Positions 32,894 through 40,924 of a stretch of 64,000 bases of DNA are shown piece by piece (the stretch's first letter is position 1; the number at the start of each line of letters is the position of its first letter). The translations under genes were made by a program, and so were the position numbers. The stretch covers positions 62,001 through 126,000 of the forward strand of contig CAZJBS010000004.1 in assembly GCA_964544475.1 (NCBI GenBank), in the 5' to 3' direction. The notes beneath the pieces are model-generated. The model made no database searches. It was not told the origin of the DNA and was given only the letters and a program-made list of their open reading frames with translations. The stretch is from CAZJBS01 sp964544475 (GTDB lineage Bacteria > CLD3 > SB21).

Positions 32894-34539
32894 GGTATCA
32901 CGTACCACTCATAAAAGCGATGATACGGCGACAAAATACCCACCTGCGTGCCTTTAAGTCGGTCACGAATCCCAACGATATTATCAAACCAAAAAAGAAA
33001 TGTCATCGGCTGGTCGTGCTGCAAGATCGACTGAACTTGCTTCAGACCGGAAACGGCCGAGTCACCGGATTGAAGAAGTAAACTGTCCACCAGAGCATTT
33101 TGATATGAACAATAATTGCCCGGATACTTTTCAAGATCCGAACCATACTGCCCGATAAGATCCACATATAGATTCGTACTCAAACCGGCAATGAACGCGT
33201 CGAATTCTTTTCGTCGCAGGCCTGCGCTGAAATGATTGGTTTCGAGAAATTGGGCCTCACAAACGATGCCTATGGCCCGCAGGTCGGCTTGTATCTTCTG
33301 CAAGGCAAAGGCCCTTCTGGGATTGCCGGCATTGGTAACCAGCGTAAATTCGAACGGTCGCCCATCCCGATCCAACACGCCGTCGCCATCGCGATCCGTC
33401 CAACCGCACTGCGCCAGCATTTCCTTTGACCTGGACGGATCGTACGGCCACACGGTCATCGTGTCGTTGTAAGCCCATCGAAAAGCCGGCGACACTGGTC
33501 CTTCGCATCTCTGCCCGAACTCCTTCAACCAACCATCGATCAACTCGTCGCGATCAATAGCCATCGTAAGAGCCTGTCGGACACGACGGTCGCCAAATAT
33601 CGGATGTGGCCGGACGATCCTGTGTTTTTCATACGCTTCCCTGTCGATATTGGACCACCCTATGAAGTCATATCGCCGAAAAGACTGACGTTCGATTCGG
33701 ACGCCCGAACCTTCGGTCATGAATTCACGCGCTTCATCCGGTGAAAGCCCTTCCACCAGGTCGACGGCGCCGGTCTTCAGTTCAACAACGCGAGTCGACA
33801 TGTCCGGCAGTATCCGAAAAATCACACGTTTCAGATAAGCCGCATGGGGAAGGATCCACCTTGGATCGCTTTCGAGTACGATCTCCTGTTTTCGAATCCA
33901 TGACTTGACCACGTAATGACCGCCGCTGATCGGTTGCGTGTTGTAGGAGGACGTGCGTAGGCTATCGTCTGGAATTCCGACAAAAGCATGCCGTGGTACG
34001 ATGTTTAGCGTGGCGTGGCTCAGTTGCAGTGGTCGGTCGTAGGCCGTGACAAAATGAAACGTTAGCGTGGTATCATTGGTGATCGTGATAGCGCGGTCCA
34101 TGTCCACCGTACCGTCGGGTTTTCTTGGAAAATGAACCAGAGCGTTCCGGCGGAGACTGCCACTTTTTGGATTCGCGTACCACGCATATGAAAACCGAAC
34201 GTCATGCGACGTGATCGCCACACCGTCGCTCCAGTACACATCCGATCTAAGATGGATGGTCAGATCTTTGCCACTGGCGCTCCATTCCCATGATCGGACC
34301 ACATTTGGAGAATAAACAAGAGCGCCCCTGCTGGAGTCAAAGGATTCTTCCACCATGTCGGCGAAAAGAAACTGGAGCACCGTACCGGTACTACTGCCGC
34401 TCCACAGGATGGGATTCAATACGTCGGCATCGGCCGGCAAGGCGATAACCGCCGTCCCTCCGTGGGGATGATCCGCTCCGGACCGGCAAGACCAACTCAT
34501 CGCGGCCAGAAGCAACAACCATATGAACCGGACAAGCAT
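32890..34539 (-). CDS. peptide ABC transporter substrate-binding lipoprotein (SBP_bac_5)
   Basis: 549 aa with a lipoprotein signal peptide (LLLLAAMSWSC, lipid Cys ~18). Family 5 features are GTAVIALPADADVLNPILWSGS at the start of the mature domain, WSDGVAITSHDVRFSYAW, VVELKTGAVDLVEGLSPDEAREF, GDRRVRQALTMAIDRDELI and WPYDPSRSKEMLAQCGW. It delivers oligopeptides or related ligands to the permease encoded next, with which it overlaps by 4 bp. A DRDGDGVLDRDG stretch resembles a calcium-binding loop. Confidence 0.92.
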   Translation of the reverse strand: MLVRFIWLLLLAAMSWSCRSGADHPHGGTAVIALPADADVLNPILWSGSSTGTVLQFLFADMVEESFDSSRGALVYSPNVVRSWEWSASGKDLTIHLRSDVYWSDGVAITSHDVRFSYAWYANPKSGSLRRNALVHFPRKPDGTVDMDRAITITNDTTLTFHFVTAYDRPLQLSHATLNIVPRHAFVGIPDDSLRTSSYNTQPISGGHYVVKSWIRKQEIVLESDPRWILPHAAYLKRVIFRILPDMSTRVVELKTGAVDLVEGLSPDEAREFMTEGSGVRIERQSFRRYDFIGWSNIDREAYEKHRIVRPHPIFGDRRVRQALTMAIDRDELIDGWLKEFGQRCEGPVSPAFRWAYNDTMTVWPYDPSRSKEMLAQCGWTDRDGDGVLDRDGRPFEFTLVTNAGNPRRAFALQKIQADLRAIGIVCEAQFLETNHFSAGLRRKEFDAFIAGLSTNLYVDLIGQYGSDLEKYPGNYCSYQNALVDSLLLQSGDSAVSGLKQVQSILQHDQPMTFLFWFDNIVGIRDRLKGTQVGILSPYHRFYEWYVIP

Positions 34540-34581
34540 GAACGGTTCTCCTGCGATTACGAACGCTGCAAAAACGTTGGA

Positions 34582-35394
34582 CTAATGTACGAAAAAATTT
34601 AGGTAGATGTAAACGGCGGGAGCCACAAAAAGCAGACTGTCAAATCGGTCAAGAATGCCGCCATGACCTGGCAAGAGTGAGCTTGAGTCCTTGACTTGGG
34701 CATCGCGTTTTAGCAACGATTCGGCAAGGTCCCCGACTTGTCCCGCCGTTCCGGCCAGCACACCGATCACGAGCGTTGACGTCCATGAAAGACCAGGACC
34801 CGGCGCGTACGCCGCATACAGTCCCTGAACCACGGCCACGCCGATAATGCTCCCAATGAATCCGGCCACCGCTCCCTCCCAAGTTTTTTTTGGACTCACC
34901 CGTTCAAACAACTTATGACGTCCCAACCACATGCCTCCATAGTACGCCAGCGTATCACAGGCCCACAGACCGGCAAACACCAGAAAAACAACCTGATCAC
35001 CCGAGGAGCCGGAGCGCAGGAGAATAAGGCTGGCCAGCAGGAAACCTACATACCATATGGGGAACAGAGTTCCGACCACGTTGACCCAGGGCGAACCATT
35101 ATTCCGGAACAACTCGACCCCCAGCACGAGCACGGTTGCCGCCAGAACCAGAGGCAGAACGAACGGCATCGCTTCGTAGTGGAATAGAAAACCAGGCAGG
35201 ATTGAAAAAAAAATGCCAAGAATCATCTGGGGTTGCGCACCTTTTCTTCGTGCCAGGGATAACGACTCCCATGCCCCCACGGCAACCAACGTTTCAATCA
35301 GAACAAAAAAATACCATCCGCCGGCCAGCGTACAACAGACAAATACGGGAATGGCCAATACGGCGACGACAATCCGAGAAAGACCTGCAGTCAA
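34582..35394 (-). CDS. cdsA: phosphatidate cytidylyltransferase
   Basis: 270 aa integral membrane enzyme, with about eight hydrophobic segments. It makes CDP-diacylglycerol from phosphatidic acid and CTP, the branch point of phospholipid synthesis. SPKKTWEGAVAGFIGS and the full C-terminal family signature SLLKRDAQVKDSSSLLPGHGGILDRFDS are present. It lies directly upstream of the peptide importer genes and downstream of a terminator that closes the Trm112 unit. The 3' gap of 42 bp to the lipoprotein gene suggests co-transcription. Confidence 0.94.
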   Translation of the reverse strand: MTAGLSRIVVAVLAIPVFVCCTLAGGWYFFVLIETLVAVGAWESLSLARRKGAQPQMILGIFFSILPGFLFHYEAMPFVLPLVLAATVLVLGVELFRNNGSPWVNVVGTLFPIWYVGFLLASLILLRSGSSGDQVVFLVFAGLWACDTLAYYGGMWLGRHKLFERVSPKKTWEGAVAGFIGSIIGVAVVQGLYAAYAPGPGLSWTSTLVIGVLAGTAGQVGDLAESLLKRDAQVKDSSSLLPGHGGILDRFDSLLFVAPAVYIYLNFFVH

Positions 35395-35423
35395 TTAGCC
35401 ACCATGAGGTTATTGTGTACAAC

Positions 35424-35447
35424 AAAAAACCCGCGAAATCGCGGGCG
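35424..35447 (-). terminator. intrinsic terminator after the Trm112-family gene
   Basis: GCCCGCG / CGCGGG arms with an ATTT loop on the minus strand, followed by TTTTTTG. It lies 5 bp past the stop of the Trm112-family gene and 30 bp before the cdsA start. Confidence 0.8.
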
Positions 35448-35451
35448 AAAT

Positions 35452-35655
35452 TCATTGCGGGGTTGTCAGTTTTTCATATTCTGAAGGGTCGACGATCCGG
35501 GCTTCTTCGATGATCATGACCGGTATGCCGTCCCGAACAGGATATTGCCTGCGACAGTCGGAATTCAAACACAAGAGTGTTTCACGAACTTCGCGTACCG
35601 GCGATTTGCAGGCCGGACAGGCCAGAAATTTCCGGACCAAGTCCTGATTCAACAT
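35452..35655 (-). CDS. Trm112 family zinc-ribbon protein
   Basis: 67 aa from MLNQDLVRKFLACPACKSP. A CPxC pair, then CLNSDC, forms the Trm112/YcaR-type zinc ribbon, followed by QYPVRDGIPVMIIEEA, which is strongly conserved in the family. Trm112 proteins activate methyltransferases in eukaryotes and archaea; bacterial short forms are less understood. The start codon lies 1 bp after the stop of the preceding small gene, so translation is probably coupled. Confidence 0.9.
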   Translation of the reverse strand: MLNQDLVRKFLACPACKSPVREVRETLLCLNSDCRRQYPVRDGIPVMIIEEARIVDPSEYEKLTTPQ

Positions 35656-35656
35656 A

Positions 35657-35860
35657 TCAGCCGACGATGCCGCCGCAGTTGCCGCAGAGTTTGACTTTAC
35701 GTTCCAGGAACTTCCAGGCCCCGGTCTTTTCTGAAACGCGTGAATCCACCAGCTTGGCATAGTTCACGACGGTCTCCTGCTTACAGGACTGGCACAGCAC
35801 CTTATCCGAGTGCGCCTGGACCTTCGTCATTTTGTCTACAAATGTCTGCTTCTTGGCCAT
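35657..35860 (-). CDS. small zinc-ribbon protein, family not recognised
   Basis: 67 aa, basic. Two cysteine pairs, CQSC (~23-26) and CGNC (~59-62), about 33 residues apart, should bind one zinc ion. The N-terminus MAKKQTFVDKMTKVQ is Lys-rich and helical. Its position between L33 and Trm112 and its basic character suggest a ribosome- or RNA-associated role; this is inference. Confidence 0.8.
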   Translation of the reverse strand: MAKKQTFVDKMTKVQAHSDKVLCQSCKQETVVNYAKLVDSRVSEKTGAWKFLERKVKLCGNCGGIVG

Positions 35861-35896
35861 GTGTTATCCTCAAATAAAAACGTTTGGCTGGTCCTG

Positions 35897-36082
35897 TTAA
35901 CGCGTTTCCTTATGAAGCGTATGCTTGCGTTCGTACCGGCAATACTTTTTCACTTCGAGACGCTCCGTCGTGTTCTTCTTGTTTTTTTCAGTCGTGTAAC
36001 GCGAAACGCCCGGAACGGTGCTGTTCTTGCACTCCGTGCATTCCAGCGTAACCGTTATGCGATTGTCCTTCGACTTGGCCAT
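35897..36082 (-). CDS. rpmG: 50S ribosomal protein L33
   Basis: 61 aa. MAKSKDNRITVTLECTECKNS and KKNTTERLEVKKYCRYERKHTLHKE are diagnostic. The zinc-type cysteines are partly kept: CTEC is present, while the second pair is reduced to YC. It is a small protein of the large ribosomal subunit near the E site. First gene of the L33, zinc-ribbon, Trm112 unit; a TTGACA hexamer on this strand at 36133-36138 may be its -35 element. Confidence 0.96.
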   Translation of the reverse strand: MAKSKDNRITVTLECTECKNSTVPGVSRYTTEKNKKNTTERLEVKKYCRYERKHTLHKETR

Positions 36083-36287
36083 GTCCGTATCCCTTGATGA
36101 ACTGTAAGAATATGTTTTATATGCAAATAGTCTGTCAAAAAATGGGCTGAAATATAGACGAAAGAGTTGCCATTGTCAAGGTCTAAAAGACTGAAGTTGA
36201 AGAAACGACTGAAGACCGACATCCGAAACAAACGGATGCGGCATGGTTCGACAATGGCCATGACACTCACGTCCGGGCGCTTCCGCC

Positions 36288-36305
36288 AACAAACGCTTGT
36301 TTGTT
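36288..36305 (+). promoter_or_regulatory. palindromic operator candidate AACAAAC-GCTT-GTTTGTT
   Basis: Perfect 7-bp arms around a 4-bp centre. The right arm overlaps the TTG of the candidate promoter for the TPR lipoprotein gene, a typical repressor position. No T-run follows, so it is not a terminator. Confidence 0.5.
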
Positions 36306-36325
36306 CTGGCCGAAAAAGATATATT
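36297..36325 (+). promoter_or_regulatory. candidate promoter of the TPR lipoprotein gene
   Basis: TTGTTT (36297-36302), 17-bp spacer, TATATT (36320-36325). It ends only 6 bp before ATG 36332, so transcription would begin at or very near the start codon, giving a leaderless mRNA. No Shine-Dalgarno is seen. Confidence 0.45.
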
Positions 36326-36331
36326 CCGGCC

Positions 36332-37705
36332 ATGCAAAGACTTCTTTGTTTATTCATGATGTCCGCAGGATTGGCCGGTGTGAGTGGCTGTTTGGCATCC
36401 CGCCAGGTAGCCGAAGTCGACTCCAAGCCAAAGTACAACCCCCACGCTTTGGACAGCTTTATCGACGCCGTCGTTTTTGACATCAATGGTGACCCTGGGC
36501 AGGCCATTCTTTCCTATCAGAAGGCCTTGGCTCACGACCAGTCGTCCATCACAATTTATGCATCCCTGGCGCAGGACTACTATCAAATCGGAAGATTGGA
36601 CAAGGCCCAGTTTTATGCCAATCAGCTTTTGGCAGCTGACCCCCAAAACATCGAAGCGATGGAATTGATGGCTGACATTCACTTCAACCAGCATGATTTT
36701 TCCAAGACCCTCTCCATACTCGAAAACGTGGCCCGCCTGCAACCCCACGACTCGGAAGTCCGCTACAAGTTGATATCCATATATGAATTGCGGGGCAAAC
36801 CCTCGGACGCCATTCCCCATTATGAAGCGTTGCTCAAGCTGGGCGGACCAAACTCCCTGATATCACTCAAACTCGGCGACTATTTTCTTAAACAGAAAGA
36901 AATCACCAAAGCCATCTCGATACTGAAAAACGCAAGGGATGCCGAGCCCAACAACACCTATTTGATCGAGGCCTTGGGCCAAGCCTATGCTATTAACAAA
37001 GACTACGGCAAAGCGATCGAATCCTACGAGGACCTCGCCAAGCTGGAAGACAACCTCGCCATCGTGGTGCGGATTGGCAACCTCGCGATTCAGGCCGGGG
37101 ACTATGGCCGGGCCGTGACGGCTTTCGAGAAAGCCGTTATCGACATGCCGGGCAACGCCGATATCCGGCGTTCCCTGGGGTTTGCCTTCGCTCAAAGCGG
37201 CAACCCTGACAAGGCCATTGAACATCTTGAAAGAGCTGTGGTGCTCAACCCGGTGGACGTTATCTCGATGAGCATCCTGGCTCCCATGCATCAGGATTTG
37301 AAGAACTTCTCACGATCCGATTCTCTCTTCGAGAGCATTTTAGCCATTGAACCGGATAACGATGTTATTCTTAACAACTACTCCTATAGCCTTGCCGTCC
37401 GAAACATACGGCTGGATCAGGCCATGATCCTGATCCGCAAAGCCGTCACAAAGGCCCCGGATAATTCACACTACCTGGACACGATGGGTTGGGTTTTTTT
37501 CCGGATGAATAATTTCCCCGAAGCGCTCAAATACATCCGGCGTTCCTACGAACTCGACCAGACGAGTTGGGAAGTTGTTGATCATCTTGGCGATGTCTAC
37601 GCCAGGATGGATGATCTTGAAAACGCCCGTTTATTCTGGAAAACGGCATTGGAACTGAATCCCAATCAATCCCAGATCAAGAGCAAAATTGAATCCTTAC
37701 CATAG
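36332..37705 (+). CDS. TPR-repeat lipoprotein
   Basis: 457 aa from MQRLLCLFMMSAGLAGVSGC, a lipoprotein signal peptide with lipobox GVSGC. The open frame continues back to 36167 but that part is not protein-like. The mature protein is almost all tetratricopeptide repeats, about eleven to twelve (for example PGQAILSYQKALAHDQSSITIYASLAQDYYQIGRLDKAQFYANQLLAADPQNIEAMELMADIHF, and the last at NFPEALKYIRRSYELDQTSWEVVDHLGDVYARM). It is a protein-interaction scaffold in the envelope. The stop overlaps the next gene by 17 bp, and both encode envelope lipoproteins. Confidence 0.88.
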   Translation: MQRLLCLFMMSAGLAGVSGCLASRQVAEVDSKPKYNPHALDSFIDAVVFDINGDPGQAILSYQKALAHDQSSITIYASLAQDYYQIGRLDKAQFYANQLLAADPQNIEAMELMADIHFNQHDFSKTLSILENVARLQPHDSEVRYKLISIYELRGKPSDAIPHYEALLKLGGPNSLISLKLGDYFLKQKEITKAISILKNARDAEPNNTYLIEALGQAYAINKDYGKAIESYEDLAKLEDNLAIVVRIGNLAIQAGDYGRAVTAFEKAVIDMPGNADIRRSLGFAFAQSGNPDKAIEHLERAVVLNPVDVISMSILAPMHQDLKNFSRSDSLFESILAIEPDNDVILNNYSYSLAVRNIRLDQAMILIRKAVTKAPDNSHYLDTMGWVFFRMNNFPEALKYIRRSYELDQTSWEVVDHLGDVYARMDDLENARLFWKTALELNPNQSQIKSKIESLP

Positions 37706-38507
37706 TCATCTTTCGTTGCTTAGAGCGGCTGCCGTGGTGGTGGCGTTTTGGATGAACATATCCGGTTGTACCCCCTCGGTCATCACACGAAAGCCTGTGG
37801 ATTTGTCTTCGATCACGCCCGTTGAACTGGTGGAAAGAAACGGCGACGCCGTAAGAAATCTGAAGTTTTTGAAGGCGATCGCGACACTGAACCTGGAATC
37901 AGCCAAGTCGGCCAATCAACTCAGCGCGCAAATTGCCATCAAGATGCCGGACTCCGTCTATATCAAAATTGAGGGCCTCTTGGGCATTGATGGTATCAAG
38001 GCCTCCCTGAATGCAAAGACGTTTGTCGTATATAACATCATGAACAAATATGTCGTGGCCGGCCGGACATCGGCGGACGCTATTCGTAAGACATTCGACT
38101 ACGACGTGTCATTTGAGGAAATGGTCGAACTCCTCCTGGGTTGGCCCGTTCTGAAGCGGGATGACCTCGATCGCCTGGTTGATTTTGGGGCGGACGGATC
38201 GTACTTTGTGCTGACTTTCCGGGAAGACTACGGAAGCCGCATCGTCTGGATAGATCCGTACGCCGGCTACGCCGTGAGCAAAATCCACCAGATGGACCGT
38301 TCCGGCGACCTGACGGTTGAAAAGGAGTTCACGCGATTTGAGATCGTGGATGGAAGATTCCTTCCCCGATATGTTAGGATCTTCCGTCCCAAGGAACAGG
38401 ACCTGTTGAGCATCTATTTTGATACCCGCTCCATCAATAAGAGCTTCAGCAGCAAGCTGTTTACGATCGAATATCCTAACAGTGTAAGCGTGATTAACGT
38501 TGAGTAG
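37689..38507 (+). CDS. DUF4292 family lipoprotein (LolB/LppX-like fold)
   Basis: 272 aa with TTG 37689 as likely start, overlapping the TPR gene. The leader LLRAAAVVVAFWMNISGC ends in a lipobox Cys. A later ATG at 37752 would remove the signal peptide, so it is rejected. The domain begins LVERNGDAVRNLKFLKAIATLNLES and continues with half-barrel strands (LSAQIAIKMPDSVYIKIEGLLGIDGIKASL; IVWIDPYAGYAVSKIHQMD). DUF4292 proteins are predicted lipoprotein- or lipid-carrying half barrels, common in Bacteroidota downstream of a TPR gene. Confidence 0.85.
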   Translation: MNPYHSHLSLLRAAAVVVAFWMNISGCTPSVITRKPVDLSSITPVELVERNGDAVRNLKFLKAIATLNLESAKSANQLSAQIAIKMPDSVYIKIEGLLGIDGIKASLNAKTFVVYNIMNKYVVAGRTSADAIRKTFDYDVSFEEMVELLLGWPVLKRDDLDRLVDFGADGSYFVLTFREDYGSRIVWIDPYAGYAVSKIHQMDRSGDLTVEKEFTRFEIVDGRFLPRYVRIFRPKEQDLLSIYFDTRSINKSFSSKLFTIEYPNSVSVINVE

Positions 38508-38510
38508 AGA

Positions 38511-39467
38511 ATGAACCGTTCGATGGACACACCTGAAGCCGGACCGGAGATCAGCGTCGTCATACCGTTGCTGAATGAACGTGATTCCCTTCCCGAACTC
38601 ACCGAACGCATCGTGGCAACGCTGCGAGGAAATGGCCGGACGTTCGAAATAATATTTATCGAAGACGGCAGCACGGACGGTTCCTGGAAAACGATTGTCG
38701 AATTGAAGTCAACGTATCCGGAGATTATCGGCATTCGTTTCAAGAAGAATTACGGAAAATCCGCCGCTCTGGCCGAGGGCTTTCAAACCGCCCGTGGCCG
38801 GTTCGTGGTCACCATGGATGCGGACCTTCAGGATGACCCGAATGAACTGCCGGCGATGATCGGCAAACTTGAAGAGGGGTTTGATCTGGTATCCGGATGG
38901 AAAAAAAAACGCCACGATCCGATTGGCAAAACCGTTCCATCCAAATTCTTCAATCTCGTGACCAGCGCCATGAGCGGTATTCGTCTGCACGACTTCAATT
39001 GCGGCCTGAAAGCCTACCGCCATGAGGTGATACAGGACCTGAACCTCTACGGAGAACTCCATCGATACATACCGGTACTCGCCAAGTGGGCCGGCTACAC
39101 ACGCATCACTGAATTGGCTGTTCAGCACCATCCACGGAAGTATGGCACGAGCAAGTTTGGTTGGTCCCGATTCATACGCGGTTTTCTGGATCTCGCCACC
39201 GTCCTCTTTCTGTCGAGATACCTTCGGCGTCCGCTTCATTTCTTTGGCGTCATCGGCACGGTCTGTTTGCTGGCCGGTCTTGGTATCAATGGATACCTGA
39301 CGGTTGAGTGGTTCCTCGGAACGCCGCTGGGCAATCGCCCCATACTATTTCTAGGCGTGCTTCTTACGCTGGTCGGCATTCAGATTATTTCGACCGGGCT
39401 GATCGGTGAAATGCTCACCTACCATTTTCAGAAGCACAAAGAATTCCCGGTTCGTGAGAAGATCTGA
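38511..39467 (+). CDS. glycosyltransferase family 2, dolichyl-phosphate-mannose-synthase-like with two TM helices
   Basis: 318 aa. The GT-A domain has ISVVIPLLNERDSLPEL, EDGSTDGSW, DADLQDDPNELP (the DxD-type metal site) and FNCGLKAYR. Two C-terminal helices (~232-255 and 268-290) anchor it in the inner membrane, as in GtrB/ArnC/DPMS enzymes, which move a sugar from a nucleotide to undecaprenyl phosphate. It follows the DUF4292 gene by 3 bp and shares one base with smpB. Confidence 0.93.
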   Translation: MNRSMDTPEAGPEISVVIPLLNERDSLPELTERIVATLRGNGRTFEIIFIEDGSTDGSWKTIVELKSTYPEIIGIRFKKNYGKSAALAEGFQTARGRFVVTMDADLQDDPNELPAMIGKLEEGFDLVSGWKKKRHDPIGKTVPSKFFNLVTSAMSGIRLHDFNCGLKAYRHEVIQDLNLYGELHRYIPVLAKWAGYTRITELAVQHHPRKYGTSKFGWSRFIRGFLDLATVLFLSRYLRRPLHFFGVIGTVCLLAGLGINGYLTVEWFLGTPLGNRPILFLGVLLTLVGIQIISTGLIGEMLTYHFQKHKEFPVREKI

Positions 39468-39934
39468 TGGCCATGGCCGACAAAGAAACCCGGAATATTG
39501 CGACGAACCGCAAGGCGCGTCACGAATTCGAAATCCTCGAAACCATGGAAGCGGGCATTGTGCTCGTCGGCAGTGAGGTCAAAACCCTGCGACAGGGCAA
39601 AGCCAATATTCAGGACAGTCATGCCAGGGTGGAAAAAGGAGAAATCTGGCTGTATCACATGCACATACCCGTCTATAAAGAAGCAACCATGAATAATCAT
39701 GATGAATACCGCCCGAGGAAGCTTCTGCTGCACAAAAAACAAATTCGGAAACTGATCAAACAAAGCGAAGAAAAGGGCATGACATTGATTCCCCTGTCGG
39801 TGTATTTTGGAGAGAAGAACAAAGTGAAGGTGCTTCTGGCTGTCGCCCGCGGGCGACGAATGCACGACAAAAGGGATGCCATTGCCAGCCGTGACGAAAA
39901 ACGGTCGAGAGAGCGCGAATATCGCCACCGGTAA
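39467..39934 (+). CDS. smpB: SsrA-binding protein SmpB
   Basis: 155 aa. IATNRKARHEFEILETMEAGIVLVGSEVKTLRQGKANI and the C-terminal RDEKRSREREYRHR are diagnostic; the family's basic tail is intact. It brings tmRNA to stalled ribosomes for trans-translation. The start overlaps the glycosyltransferase stop (TGATGG). No tmRNA gene is seen in the window. Confidence 0.97.
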   Translation: MAMADKETRNIATNRKARHEFEILETMEAGIVLVGSEVKTLRQGKANIQDSHARVEKGEIWLYHMHIPVYKEATMNNHDEYRPRKLLLHKKQIRKLIKQSEEKGMTLIPLSVYFGEKNKVKVLLAVARGRRMHDKRDAIASRDEKRSREREYRHR

Positions 39935-40100
39935 GCACAACCGTTCGTGAAACTTGTCTCAATGATCGCGTAAAAGACGAGGCACCCCTTGCGCCATGCC
40001 GCATTCTGCCTTATATTGACCCACCTGTCTCCGGTTTCTTTTCCAAAATAGTTCGTCTCCGACAAGGCATAAATTTCATAACCCGTTTCAAGGAGTCGTT

Positions 40101-40550
40101 ATGAAAGTGGTCAGCGATATTATCTCCGGACGTGACTCATATTGTGTGCCCATTGGCACCAGTATCCAGGACACGATCCGATTCATGACGGAAAAAAACG
40201 TGGGTGCGGTCGTGATTGTGGACGATTTGAATTCAAGGAAGTTGCTGGGTGTGTTTTCGGAACGCGATCTGATGAAACGGGTGGCGCTGCCGGGCCTGGA
40301 TGCCAAACAGACCAAAGTCGATGACGTGATGACCCGCAACGTGGCTGTCGGACTTTCCAATGAGAGTTATGAAGCTTGCCTGGACCGGATGAAGAAAATC
40401 GGTTCGCGACATCTGCCCATTGTGGATGGGGAAAAGCTGATCGGCATGGTGTCCATGCGCGATCTGATGCAGGTGAACATCGATGATAAAGACGAGGAAA
40501 TCAAAATGATGAACGCCTATATTCACGACGTTCCGAAAAACATGCTGTAA
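40101..40550 (+). CDS. CBS-domain pair protein
   Basis: 149 aa with AAGGAG before ATG 40101. It consists of two CBS motifs forming one Bateman module: SIQDTIRFMTEKNVGAVVIVDDLNSRKLLGVFSERDLMKRV and SYEACLDRMKKIGSRHLPIVDGEKLIGMVSMRDLMQVNI. Such stand-alone proteins bind adenine nucleotides and regulate unknown partners. The stop overlaps the next start (TAATG), so the DUF309 protein is a likely functional neighbour. The 166-bp spacer before it holds no gene that I can see. Confidence 0.92.
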   Translation: MKVVSDIISGRDSYCVPIGTSIQDTIRFMTEKNVGAVVIVDDLNSRKLLGVFSERDLMKRVALPGLDAKQTKVDDVMTRNVAVGLSNESYEACLDRMKKIGSRHLPIVDGEKLIGMVSMRDLMQVNIDDKDEEIKMMNAYIHDVPKNML

Positions 40551-40924
40551 TGGAGTTTGGTTCCAAAGAACGGACTCACAGGGCGGTACAAAAAGCCATC
40601 GAGGAATTCAATGCCGGCTTGTATTTCGAATGCCACGAAACACTTGAAAACGTATGGCAGAAGGAAACCGATCCGCTTCTAAGGGATTTTTTGCAGGGGT
40701 TCATCCACATGGCGGTCGCGATGTTTCATCAACGTCGTGGTAATACCGTAGGATCATGGCTGCAAACGGCCAAAGCCCGTCTCCGCTGGCAAAATGCCGA
40801 TCTTGAAAAATTCAGCCGGATGTTTGAATGTAACTTCGATGAATGGCAGCCATACGCCCGGACGGCGACCCCATCGCACGAAGGCCTTCGGCCGTCATCT
40901 ATCGGGTTGGAAGCACCACCGTAA
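40550..40924 (+). CDS. DUF309 domain protein
   Basis: 124 aa. AIEEFNAGLYFECHETLENVWQKETDPLLRDFLQGFIHMAVAMFHQRRGN is the complete DUF309 core, a helical bundle with conserved His and Glu (FECHETLE) that may bind metal. The function is unknown. The C-terminal ~25 residues (ARTATPSHEGLRPSS) are not part of the domain. It is translationally coupled to the CBS gene and its last 26 bp overlap the convergent kinase gene. Confidence 0.88.
   Translation: MEFGSKERTHRAVQKAIEEFNAGLYFECHETLENVWQKETDPLLRDFLQGFIHMAVAMFHQRRGNTVGSWLQTAKARLRWQNADLEKFSRMFECNFDEWQPYARTATPSHEGLRPSSIGLEAPP

Noticed and set aside
39935..40100. Spacer downstream of smpB as a possible tmRNA or tRNA gene
   Set aside because: No CCA-like end, T-loop GTTCRA motif in the right place, or cloverleaf arms; about 166 bp is also too short for tmRNA.
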